Origin: Sphingomonas sp.
GTDB taxonomy: Bacteria > Pseudomonadota > Alphaproteobacteria > Sphingomonadales > Sphingomonadaceae
Assembly: GCA_003248865.1 (NCBI GenBank)
Contig: QFPK01000047.1
Location: 1-7,917, forward strand
Length of the DNA stretch: 7,917 nucleotides
Direction of reading: 5' to 3'
Shown here: in pieces, positions 1 to 5,253 of the stretch
How positions within the stretch are numbered: the first letter of the stretch is position 1
How the letters are laid out: the number at the start of each line of letters is the position of its first letter
Position numbers and translations under genes: made by a program
Notes under the pieces: generated by a model
What the model was told of the DNA's origin: nothing
The model's database searches: none
The model's input: only the letters and a program-made list of their open reading frames with translations

Positions 1-1
1 C

Positions 2-475
2 CTGCGCCAGCTGGTGGGGTTGAAGTGGAAGGACATTGACTGGGTCGCGCGCTCCATCCGCTTGCGAGCCGAGACGAGCAAAACGAAGCGTGAGTGGGAT
101 GTGCCCATATCGGACGCACTCTTGCCCACGCTCGAGGACCTGCGCAGGCGGACCAGGGAGATTGTGGGATACGACCTGGCCGATCGACAGGTGTTCTGCT
201 TGCCGCTCTTCTCTGCGAGGCCGTTCAAGCACGACGTGATGACTGGTGAGCGCGTCATCAGGTTCTTTGCACGCTTTCATAGCAAGCAGGACGAGGACTC
301 TGTTCGCATGACTGCGCACAAGATCCGGCACACCACAGCAACGCAGTTGCTACGGGGCAACAGGTCGAGCCTCAAGGTGGTGCAAGAGCTTCTTGGCCAT
401 ACGACGCCCTACACCACGCTGCAGTACGTCCATCCGGATCTTGAGGACATGCGCGCGGCGGTGGACCTTCTGTAA
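2..475 (+). CDS. Tyrosine recombinase/integrase, C-terminal part (5'-truncated by window edge)
   Basis: This is the catalytic domain of a phage/ICE-type tyrosine recombinase, which cuts and rejoins DNA at attachment sites. The frame is open from base 2 and gives 157 visible residues before TAA. It begins LRQLVGLKWKDIDW, the helix just after the first catalytic Arg (normally in a GLRxxEL motif), so that Arg is expected just left of the window. Visible active-site features are a Lys in the beta-hairpin SKTKREWDVP, the H-x-x-R box in AHKIRHTTAT (His codon at 317), the second His in QELLGHTT, and the nucleophile Tyr in TLQYVHP (TAC at 425-427). All are intact, so the C-terminal half looks functional. 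The gene ends about 160 bp before a truncated tRNA-Lys that fits its attachment site. The N-terminal arm-binding and core-binding domains cannot be seen, so the subfamily is unknown. Confidence 0.9.
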   Translation: MRQLVGLKWKDIDWVARSIRLRAETSKTKREWDVPISDALLPTLEDLRRRTREIVGYDLADRQVFCLPLFSARPFKHDVMTGERVIRFFARFHSKQDEDSVRMTAHKIRHTTATQLLRGNRSSLKVVQELLGHTTPYTTLQYVHPDLEDMRAAVDLL

Positions 476-494
476 CACATCACCATGCGAATGT

Positions 495-522
495 TTGACA
501 CGTGATTTTTCCCGTATAAACT
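495..522 (+). promoter_or_regulatory. Possible sigma70-type promoter upstream of a structured non-coding region
   Basis: TTGACA at 495-500 is a perfect -35 consensus. With a 16-bp spacer it is followed by TAAACT (517-522), which matches four of six -10 positions; TATAAA at 515-520 is a better hexamer, but its spacer is only 14 bp. Using TAAACT, transcription would start near 529-531, right where the hairpin cluster at 529-593 begins. That coincidence is the main reason to list it. The stretch lies in the AT-richer gap after the integrase stop, so a chance match is possible. Confidence 0.35.
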
Positions 523-528
523 AGGTAC

Positions 529-593
529 TTGAGAGGGCTTTGCAGCGAAGGGTTCGCCGCAGGGGCTTTAAGCATGGCTTAAAGACCTCTCAA
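529..593 (+). ncRNA. Candidate structured element: three-way-junction fold (small RNA or recombination-site arm DNA)
   Basis: The stretch folds into three perfect or near-perfect helices. The closing stem is TTGAGAGG (529-536) with CCTCTCAA (586-593). The first inner hairpin is TGC-A-GCGAA (541-549), loop GGG, TTCGC-C-GCA (553-561), with one A/C mismatch. The second is CTTTAAGC (566-573), loop ATG, GCTTAAAG (577-584). Linkers are only 1-4 nt, so it makes a compact three-way junction. GGGCTTT also occurs twice as a direct repeat (535-541 and 563-569). No T-run follows, so it is not an ordinary intrinsic terminator. It sits between the integrase stop and the tRNA attachment site. It could be a small RNA starting at the candidate promoter, an RNA control element, or DNA-level arm sites for the integrase or an excisionase. 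I do not recognise the family. Confidence 0.35.
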
Positions 594-632
594 CCTTGTG
601 TCTTCGGTCAGGCGCTGGCCGGCTAGGGGTGG

Positions 633-682
633 ACGGACTCTTAATCCGTTGGTCGAGTGTTCGAGTCACTCAGGGCCCACCA
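633..682 (+). other. attR-like site: 3' half of tRNA-Lys(CUU), 5' half missing
   Basis: Bases 633-682 match a tRNA from the anticodon stem to CCA. Anticodon stem ACGGA (633-637) pairs with TCCGT (645-649) around the loop CTCTTAA, giving anticodon CTT (Lys, reads AAG). A 5-nt variable loop follows, then T-stem GAGTG/CACTC (655-659/667-671) with loop TTCGAGT, acceptor strand AGGGCCC (672-678), A and CCA. The matching 5' acceptor strand (GGGCCCT) and a D-arm are absent upstream, where 605-632 bears no tRNA resemblance. A clean 3' half beside an integrase is what remains at the far end of an element that integrated into the tRNA 3' end, the intact copy being rebuilt at the other end. The core is therefore probably about 50 bp. 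The fragment itself cannot make a functional tRNA. Confidence 0.8.
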
Positions 683-700
683 AAAATTCGAAGAAGAATC

Positions 701-724
701 AAAGGCCTGCGCGAAAGCGCAGGC
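701..724 (+). terminator. Left remnant of an intrinsic terminator split by the IS
   Basis: GGCCTGCGC, loop GAAA (713-716), then GCGCAGGC (717-724, also the left target duplication). Eight base pairs (705-712 with 717-724) survive, but the T-tract that made it a terminator was moved 1.4 kb away by the insertion sequence. Read with the right-hand remnant at 2130-2147, the ancestral structure was a perfect 12-bp stem AAAGGCCTGCGC/GCGCAGGCCTTT followed by Ts. It starts 18 nt after the tRNA CCA, so it most likely ended the tRNA-Lys transcript. Confidence 0.8.
717..724. repeat. Target-site duplication, left copy (GCGCAGGC)
   Basis: The octamer GCGCAGGC directly abuts the left IS end and recurs at 2130-2137 directly abutting the right end. 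Eight bp is the usual duplication length for the IS256 family. A perfect match indicates one simple transposition without later rearrangement. Confidence 0.9.
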
Positions 725-753
725 GAGCCTGTCAGGAATTTTGTGTGTGAGGC
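725..753 (+). repeat. Left terminal inverted repeat of the IS
   Basis: Begins GAGCCTGTC and ends GTGTGTGAGGC. Aligned without gaps to the reverse complement of 2101-2129, 22 of 29 positions agree, including the CTGTC block and the TTTTGTGTG block. It would be a transposase binding and cleavage site. Confidence 0.85.
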
Positions 754-777
754 ATACGATGACCACCAGGAGCATGT

Positions 778-2025
778 ATGCCAAGCAAGAAGAAGCCGGC
801 GGCGCAGTTGCCGGCGATCCCCCAAGAACTCATTGATCAATTCGTCACTGGCCCGATGAGCGCCGAGGCGGTGCAAGCCGCCTCGATGGCCTTCAAGAAG
901 GCCTTGATCGAGCGTGCGCTGGGCGCGGAGATGTCCCATCACCTGGGCTATCCACCCGGGGCGGCCAGGCCCGAGGAGGCGGGCAACCACCGCAACGGCC
1001 GCAGCGCCAAGACCGTGCTGACCGAGGACGGGCCCTTGCGCATCGAGGTGCCGCGCGATCGCCAGGGCAGTTTCGAGCCGATCCTCATCCCCAAGCACGA
1101 GCGGCGCTTCACCGGCTTTGACGACAAGATCATCGCCATGTACGCGCGCGGCATGACGGTGCGCGAGATCCGAGCCTTCCTGGCCGAGCAGTACGCCACC
1201 GAGGTGTCGCCCGAGTTCATCAGTTCGGTCACCGATGAGGTCATGGCCGAGGTCACGGCCTGGCAGGGCCGCCCGCTGGAGCCGATGTACCCGGTGGTGT
1301 TCTTCGATGCGCTGCGCGTGAAGATCCGCGAGGACGCGGTGGTGCGCAACAAGGCCGTCTACCTGGCCCTGGGCGTATTGCCCGACGGCACCCGCGACAT
1401 CCTGGGGCTGTGGATCGAGAACACCGAGGGGGCCAAGTTCTGGCTGAAGGTGTTCAACGACCTGAAGACGCGCGGCGTGGACGACATCCTGATCGCCGTC
1501 ACCGATGGCCTCAAGGGCTTGCCCGAGGCCCTGGCGGCGGTGTTCCCGGCCACCACGCTGCAAACGTGCATCGTGCACCTGATCCGCAACAGCCTGGACT
1601 TTGCGAGCTGGAAGGAGCGCAAGCTGCTGGCGGCGGCCTTGAAGCCGATCTACACGGCGCCCAGCGCCGAGGCGGCAGCGGCCGAGCTCGATGCCTTCGA
1701 GGCCGGGCCCTGGGGCCGCAAGTTCCCCACGGTGGTGGCAGCGTGGCGCCGGGCCTGGGACCGGGTGATTCCATTCTTCGCGTTCGCGCCGTCCATTCGC
1801 CGGGTGATCTACACGACCAACGCCATCGAGAGCATCAACGCGCGGCTGCGCAAGATCATCAAGACGCGAGGGCACTTCCCCAGTGATGATGCGGCTGCCA
1901 AGCTGATCTGGCTGGCGCTGCGCAACATCACGGCCGACTGGGGGCGTGCGGCCAAGGAGTGGCGAGAGGCAATGAATCAATTTGCCATCGCCTACGGCGA
2001 TCGCTTCATGCGAGCCGCCGTGTAG
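778..2025 (+). CDS. IS256-family (Mutator-type) DDE transposase
   Basis: A 415-residue transposase that cuts and joins DNA at the IS ends. ATG 778 follows AGGAG (768-772) by 5 nt, a good ribosome site. Residues 1-170 form the helical DNA-binding region, including the conserved GNHRNGRSAKTV stretch near 69-80. The catalytic RNase-H-like core has D177 (VVFFDALRV), D243 (AVTDGLKGL) and E351 (TTNAIESINARL). The Mutator signature D-x3-G...Q-x-C-x2-H runs from D243 to C264/H267 (QTCIVH). The C-terminal helices with W378, W388 and W395 are present. The length is typical for the family (about 400 aa) and no frameshift or stop is seen. It is transcribed toward the minus-strand operon. Codon use is GC-rich like the host, so the IS is adapted to similar genomes. 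Confidence 0.97.
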   Translation: MPSKKKPAAQLPAIPQELIDQFVTGPMSAEAVQAASMAFKKALIERALGAEMSHHLGYPPGAARPEEAGNHRNGRSAKTVLTEDGPLRIEVPRDRQGSFEPILIPKHERRFTGFDDKIIAMYARGMTVREIRAFLAEQYATEVSPEFISSVTDEVMAEVTAWQGRPLEPMYPVVFFDALRVKIREDAVVRNKAVYLALGVLPDGTRDILGLWIENTEGAKFWLKVFNDLKTRGVDDILIAVTDGLKGLPEALAAVFPATTLQTCIVHLIRNSLDFASWKERKLLAAALKPIYTAPSAEAAAAELDAFEAGPWGRKFPTVVAAWRRAWDRVIPFFAFAPSIRRVIYTTNAIESINARLRKIIKTRGHFPSDDAAAKLIWLALRNITADWGRAAKEWREAMNQFAIAYGDRFMRAAV

Positions 2026-2030
2026 CATGA

Positions 2031-2072
2031 GACCGACTTGCCCACCGCGTCGGTCGTTCGTCGCAGGCGACG
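2031..2072. repeat. Two adjacent hairpins in the IS after the transposase stop
   Basis: GACCGAC (2031-2037) pairs with GTCGGTC (2049-2055), a 7-bp stem with an 11-nt loop. CGTCGC (2059-2064) and GCGACG (2067-2072) form a tight palindrome only 3 nt later. Neither is followed by a T-run, so an intrinsic terminator is not supported. They could blunt read-through from flanking DNA or be subterminal transposase-binding structures; this is speculation. Confidence 0.45.
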
Positions 2073-2100
2073 CCCGCCGCCGTGGACAAGTCTACGCAGC

Positions 2101-2129
2101 GCCTTGCACACAAAAATTCAGACAGCCCC
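2101..2129 (-). repeat. Right terminal inverted repeat of the IS
   Basis: Read on the minus strand it starts GGGGCTGTCTG and ends GTGTGCAAGGC, matching the left repeat at 22 of 29 positions. The outermost base at 2129 directly abuts the right copy of the target duplication, which fixes the IS boundary. Confidence 0.85.
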
Positions 2130-2137
2130 GCGCAGGC
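2130..2137. repeat. Target-site duplication, right copy (GCGCAGGC)
   Basis: Identical to 717-724 and adjacent to the right IS end. In the ancestral sequence this octamer was the top of the 3' arm of the terminator stem. Confidence 0.9.
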
Positions 2138-2147
2138 CTTTTTCTTT
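2130..2147. terminator. Right remnant of the split intrinsic terminator (3' arm plus T-tract)
   Basis: GCGCAGGCCTTT plus TTCTTT is the 3' arm and T-tract of the hairpin whose 5' arm is at 701-712. On the minus strand the same stem is preceded by GAAAAA and would be followed by TTTGATTCTTCTTC, so it could also have ended the convergent operon, whose last stop is at 2177. Split by 1.4 kb, this half cannot form the original hairpin. A small 5-bp stem ACCGG/CCGGT (2153-2157/2166-2170) remains between it and the operon, but it lacks a following T-run on the minus strand. Confidence 0.75.
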
Positions 2148-2176
2148 GCTCAACCGGTTCTCAATCCGGTCTGTGC

Positions 2177-2611
2177 TCAGACCGGTGCACGCAGGCGCCG
2201 TTGCAGCCAGCGCATCAAGCCGCCCAGCAGTGGCAGCTTGGCATACAGCTCTTGAGCCGCGTCCCAGTAGTCACGATGCAAGGTGACAAGCCCCAGCCCA
2301 TCAAAGCGCAGGTGCGTGGCACCGTGGATGCACATCGGCAGGCCGGAAGGCTGGCGCCGGAAATGAAAGTCCCAGGTCAGGAAGGCCTGTTCGCCCTGCG
2401 TGATGGCTTGCAGCACCTGAAAGCGTGGCTGCTCCACCGTGGCGAACATGTGGCTGAAGATGCGTTCGATGCCGGCTCGGCCGGCCACCTCGTTGAACGG
2501 GTCCGTGAAGGTGGCCTGCTCGGCATAAAGCGCGAGCAGGGCGGGCAATGAGTCCGGGCTCAGGTTCTCGAAGGCCTGGATGAGGCGTTGGGTGCGCGGG
2601 TCGCTGCTCAT
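2177..2611 (-). CDS. NTF2/SnoaL-like fold protein
   Basis: A 144-residue soluble protein, last gene of the operon. The N-terminal helix pair plus FENLSPDSLPALLALYAEQATFTDPF (residues 15-39), followed by AGIERIFSHMF, is the classic start of SnoaL/NTF2-like proteins. The beta strands QAFLTWDFHFRR and HLRFDGLGLVTLHRDYWDAAQELY give the cone-shaped pocket. Members bind or convert small hydrophobic substrates, or merely scaffold, so the reaction is unknown. It carries an Asp in DPF and conserved aromatic pocket positions, but no catalytic claim can be made. Its ATG at 2611 lies 1 nt after the SDR stop, implying coupled translation. The C-terminus is basic (RWLQRRLRAPV) and could touch membrane phospholipids. 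Paired with the SDR and CFA-like genes it probably serves the same lipid pathway. Confidence 0.85.
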   Translation of the reverse strand: MSSDPRTQRLIQAFENLSPDSLPALLALYAEQATFTDPFNEVAGRAGIERIFSHMFATVEQPRFQVLQAITQGEQAFLTWDFHFRRQPSGLPMCIHGATHLRFDGLGLVTLHRDYWDAAQELYAKLPLLGGLMRWLQRRLRAPV

Positions 2612-2612
2612 C

Positions 2613-3389
2613 TCAGTTCCCGGTCACCCGGCGAACGGCCGAAAAGAACCACGCGTCGGGAAGGTGGCGAAGCAGCCTCATCCAGAACGTGAACCGGCGG
2701 GGAAAGTTCATCTCGAAGCGACCGCTGGCCCATCCGCGCAGGATCTCCTCGGCCGCTTCGTCTGCGGTGATCATCTGTGGCATGTTGAACTGGTTCTGTG
2801 CCGTCAAAGGGGTGTCGACAAAGCCCGGGTTGACGATGGACACCCCCAGGCCGCGAGGGTTCAGGTCAAGATAGAGGCATTCCGCCAGGTTGTTGAGGGC
2901 TGCCTTGGTGGGGCCGTATGCCAGGGACATGGGCAGGCCCCTGTAGCCCGCCACGCTGCCGACCAGGCTGATGTGGCCGCGACCGGCCTTGAGCAGAGCG
3001 GGCAGCACGGCGTCCAGCCAATGCAGCACGCCTTCGTAGTTGACCGCCAGGTGTTTGCGCATCTCGCTCAGATCATAGGCGTCGGCGCGCTGGGCCTTGT
3101 AGTGCCCGGCGCAGTACAGCACCAGGTCCGGCGCACGCCCGACGACTTGCTCGATGTGCGCCAGGGCCTGGTGCGCCGCTTCGGGAGCCGTCACATCCAT
3201 CGGCAGGGCGATCGCGCCTGGGTGGGCCTGGGCAAAGTGTTCCAGCGCCGAGGCCTGCCGGGCCGAGACGATCACGCGCGCGCCTTGCCGGTGCAGGGCG
3301 GCGGCGGTGGCACGTCCGATGCCCGACGAGGCGCCAACGATCCAGGCCACTTGGCCTGACCAGGTGCGCAGAGGTGGGTTGCTGTTCAT
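2613..3389 (-). CDS. Short-chain dehydrogenase/reductase (SDR), classical type
   Basis: A 258-residue NAD(P)-dependent oxidoreductase. The Rossmann dinucleotide motif GASSGIG is at 19-25, DV at 65-66 follows strand 4, and the NNAG-type motif appears as YCAG (92-95). The catalytic tetrad is complete: N117 (LAVNYEG), S145 (GSVAG), Y158 and K162 (YGPTK). The NPGFVDTPLT segment (187-196) follows as in classical SDRs. A basic residue after strand 2 (SAR at 42-44) suggests NADPH preference. The C-terminal tail FPRRFTFWMRLLRHLPDAWFF is amphipathic or hydrophobic, as in SDRs acting on membrane lipids. ATG 3389 starts 3 nt after the DUF3833 stop. Its substrate is unknown; an oxidised or hydroxylated acyl chain is an inference from context. 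Confidence 0.93.
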   Translation of the reverse strand: MNSNPPLRTWSGQVAWIVGASSGIGRATAAALHRQGARVIVSARQASALEHFAQAHPGAIALPMDVTAPEAAHQALAHIEQVVGRAPDLVLYCAGHYKAQRADAYDLSEMRKHLAVNYEGVLHWLDAVLPALLKAGRGHISLVGSVAGYRGLPMSLAYGPTKAALNNLAECLYLDLNPRGLGVSIVNPGFVDTPLTAQNQFNMPQMITADEAAEEILRGWASGRFEMNFPRRFTFWMRLLRHLPDAWFFSAVRRVTGN

Positions 3390-3392
3390 GGC

Positions 3393-3938
3393 TCAACCCC
3401 GGCGGATGTCGAGCACCAGTTCGCCCAGGTTCAGGCCGAACTTGCTCATGCGGGACCGATTGAGCACCGTCTGCTCGTCGACGCGGTACATCCAGTCGTC
3501 GAGCTCGACATGCCAGGTGCGGCCGTCGACGGGCAGTTCCAGCGTGTAGACCCAGTGGAAGGCGTTGCCGGCGCTGCGGCCCTGGGCCTCGCCGATCACG
3601 TCTTCTGCTCGCCCCAGGTAGCGCTCCTGGCCGAGGTCGCGAAGGTGCCAGGTGCGCACGGAGGTGCTGCCGTCGCTGTAACGGAAGTGCTCATCGAGGG
3701 TGCCGTCAGCCCCCTGCCAATGGGCGTTCATCTGCACGACGAACCGTTTGACCACGTGGCCGTTGCGATCAAAGAAGATGCCGCGGCCTGTGAGGCGCCC
3801 GTCGAAAAACCCCCGCAGGTCGAACAGGGGGCGCTCTTGTGCGTGGTCCTCGATGCGAGGCGCAGCGCAGCCCGCAACGCTCAGTGCGAGCAGCGAGCCC
3901 AAGGCCCGGCGGCGCGTGAAGGTGGGGGCGTGGGTCAT
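3393..3938 (-). CDS. DUF3833 family lipoprotein
   Basis: 181 residues. ATG 3938 overlaps the MFS stop as ATGA and follows GGAGAG by 7 nt, which favours it over an in-frame ATG 15 nt upstream. The N-terminus has TRRRALGS, a hydrophobic stretch, and lipobox VAGC with lipidated Cys at residue 24; position +2 is Ala, compatible with sorting to the outer membrane. The RRR motif is Tat-like. The mature part shows the family hallmark FDLRGFFDGRLTGRGIFFDR (39-58), then RFVVQMNAHW, RTWHLRDLG and a C-terminal FGLNLGELVLDI. This looks like a small beta-barrel with a hydrophobic cavity, perhaps a lipid binder, but no function is established for the family. It recurs with CFA-like and MFS genes, so it probably works in envelope lipid handling. 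Confidence 0.88.
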   Translation of the reverse strand: MTHAPTFTRRRALGSLLALSVAGCAAPRIEDHAQERPLFDLRGFFDGRLTGRGIFFDRNGHVVKRFVVQMNAHWQGADGTLDEHFRYSDGSTSVRTWHLRDLGQERYLGRAEDVIGEAQGRSAGNAFHWVYTLELPVDGRTWHVELDDWMYRVDEQTVLNRSRMSKFGLNLGELVLDIRRG

Positions 3939-5230
3939 GTGCAGGCTCTCCATGTCGGGTGCTTCTGTTCGCCGCGCCACAAGGTGAGGGCGGCCATCAA
4001 CTTCAGGATGCAAGGCAGGCCCGCGTAGGCCAGCACCAGCGCCTGCAAGGCAGCTGGCTCGCGGCTGCCAAGCTGGTAGCCCCACGCCTGCAGCAAAGGC
4101 AGGCTCAGCCCTGCTGCCAGCGCCAGGCTCAGCTTGCCGACGAAGGCCCACCAGCCCGCGTGCAACCCTGCGGAGGCCGGCTGCAGGCCTTGGTCTTCAG
4201 CTCCGGTGGGTGGATGCGGTTGAGCCGATTGCTGGACCAGACCCGTCAGCAGCGCACCGGGCACGGCCAGGTCGGCGCCCAGGGCGGCTCCGCTGGTCAC
4301 GCAAATGGCCATGAACCACCAGGTGTCGCCGGTGCTCACCAGGGGCGTCAGCGCAAAGGCGATCACGGTGCACACCATGCCCCGTCGCCAGGTGGGCGCG
4401 AGGCCGCGCCGAGCGACCATGTTCAGCCACCATGGCGTGGCCAGGGCGGCCGCCCCGAAGTAGCCGAGCAGGAACAGGCCCTGCATGGCGGGTTGTTGAA
4501 GCCGGTCTGCAACGAAGAAGGGCAACAGGGTTGCCGGGATGGCGGCGGCCATGCCATTGATCAGGTGGACCGTGGCCAGGCGACGAAACGCTGGGTTGGC
4601 CCAGGGTGATGCGGTCTTGGGCGAGGTCGCTGCTGGTGCGGTGGTGCTGCCCTGGAGTTCGAACGTGCGGCGCAAGCCCAGCATGCCGGCGACCAGGCCG
4701 ATGACCAGCGCCGAGCTCTGCAGCAGGCCATTGGGCAGGCTCATCAAGGCGCTGGCGAGCATCACGCCGAAAAGGGCCGAGGCTTCTCGCGATGTCGCGA
4801 TGCGTGCCCGCCAGACAGGCGCCCCTTGCCACCGGGTGCCCCAGGCCAGGTGCATGATCGTCAAGCCAGTGCAAGCCAGCGTGCACAGGGGCAGGACGAT
4901 CAGGAGCCAGAGCAGGGGGGCGATGCCTTCGGGCACCCGCCACAGCATGGTGAACCCGATCGCCAGCAGCACACAGCCCAGGCAGGCCACGAGCCAGGTG
5001 TGGCGCTCGCTGCGGCGCAGCAGTGAATCGACCCAGCGTCCCAGCAGCGGGTCGACAACGGCGTCCAGCCCTCGGGTGGCCAGCAAGACGGCGCCCAGCG
5101 CACCCACCTCCACGCCGGGCAGTTGTGCGTAGTGATGAGGCAGGGCCACGTACAGCGGCAAGGCACCGAAGGCCAGGGGGGCGCCGAGCAGCCCGTAAGC
5201 CACCTGGGTGCGAAGCGATGTGCCGGCCAT
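3935..5230 (-). CDS. MFS transporter, GPH (glycoside-pentoside-hexuronide/cation symporter)-like
   Basis: 431 residues with about 12 hydrophobic segments in two halves separated by a polar loop (about 188-212). The first half starts with GLLGAPLAFGALPLYVALP, typical of GPH/MFS_2 proteins, followed by RGLDAVVDPLLG (53-64), the family's cytoplasmic D-P-G motif, and RIATSREA (143-150). In the second half GAALGADLAVPGALL (314-328) matches the second family motif. The classic members move sugars with Na+ or H+. In this operon the cargo is more likely a lipid or a modified fatty-acid precursor, which is inference. ATG 5230 lies 23 nt after the stop of the chalcone-isomerase-like gene without an obvious Shine-Dalgarno sequence. 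It overlaps DUF3833 by 4 nt. Inner-membrane location is expected. Confidence 0.88.
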   Translation of the reverse strand: MAGTSLRTQVAYGLLGAPLAFGALPLYVALPHHYAQLPGVEVGALGAVLLATRGLDAVVDPLLGRWVDSLLRRSERHTWLVACLGCVLLAIGFTMLWRVPEGIAPLLWLLIVLPLCTLACTGLTIMHLAWGTRWQGAPVWRARIATSREASALFGVMLASALMSLPNGLLQSSALVIGLVAGMLGLRRTFELQGSTTAPAATSPKTASPWANPAFRRLATVHLINGMAAAIPATLLPFFVADRLQQPAMQGLFLLGYFGAAALATPWWLNMVARRGLAPTWRRGMVCTVIAFALTPLVSTGDTWWFMAICVTSGAALGADLAVPGALLTGLVQQSAQPHPPTGAEDQGLQPASAGLHAGWWAFVGKLSLALAAGLSLPLLQAWGYQLGSREPAALQALVLAYAGLPCILKLMAALTLWRGEQKHPTWRACT

Positions 5231-5253
5231 GGTGGGCGTGCCGTGGTGTGTTG

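Larger units (their letters stand above)
725..2129 (+). mobile_element. Complete IS256-family insertion sequence, 1405 bp
   Basis: Both ends are defined by imperfect 29-bp terminal inverted repeats (725-753 and 2101-2129) and bounded by a perfect 8-bp target duplication. A single intact transposase gene (778-2025) fills most of the element. Size, one-gene layout, Mutator-type transposase and 8-bp duplication all fit IS256. Nothing is visibly broken, so the copy should be able to move. It entered the 3' arm of a terminator hairpin between the tRNA-Lys fragment and the convergent lipid-modification operon. The element name cannot be given without a database comparison. Confidence 0.93.

Noticed and set aside
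566..600. CTTTAAGC/GCTTAAAG hairpin as an intrinsic terminator for the integrase
   Set aside because: The stem is AT-rich and is followed by ACCTCTCAACC rather than a T-run.
605..682. A complete tRNA-Lys gene
   Set aside because: No 5' strand pairs with AGGGCCC, and no D-arm is found in the 26 nt before the anticodon stem.
596..859. Small plus-strand frame running over the tRNA fragment and the IS left end
   Set aside because: It crosses the att site, the terminator remnant and the IS end, overlaps the transposase start, and has no good ribosome site.
670..2028. Long minus-strand open frame (452 codons) opposite the transposase
   Set aside because: It mirrors a GC-rich, clearly coding transposase. 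Its product is rich in Arg, Gly, His and Leu with no recognisable domain, and it crosses the IS end and both repeats.
2580..3359. Plus-strand open frame opposite the SDR gene
   Set aside because: The minus-strand SDR has a full catalytic tetrad and Rossmann motif; the plus frame has no recognisable features.
3939..4151. Longer start for the DUF3833 lipoprotein
   Set aside because: An upstream start would bury the lipoprotein signal inside the chain and overlap the transporter gene by more than 200 bp; the ATGA overlap and GGAGAG site support 3938.
3959..4609. Plus-strand frame opposite the transporter
   Set aside because: Low-complexity Gln/Gly/Arg product typical of antisense shadows of GC-rich membrane-protein genes.
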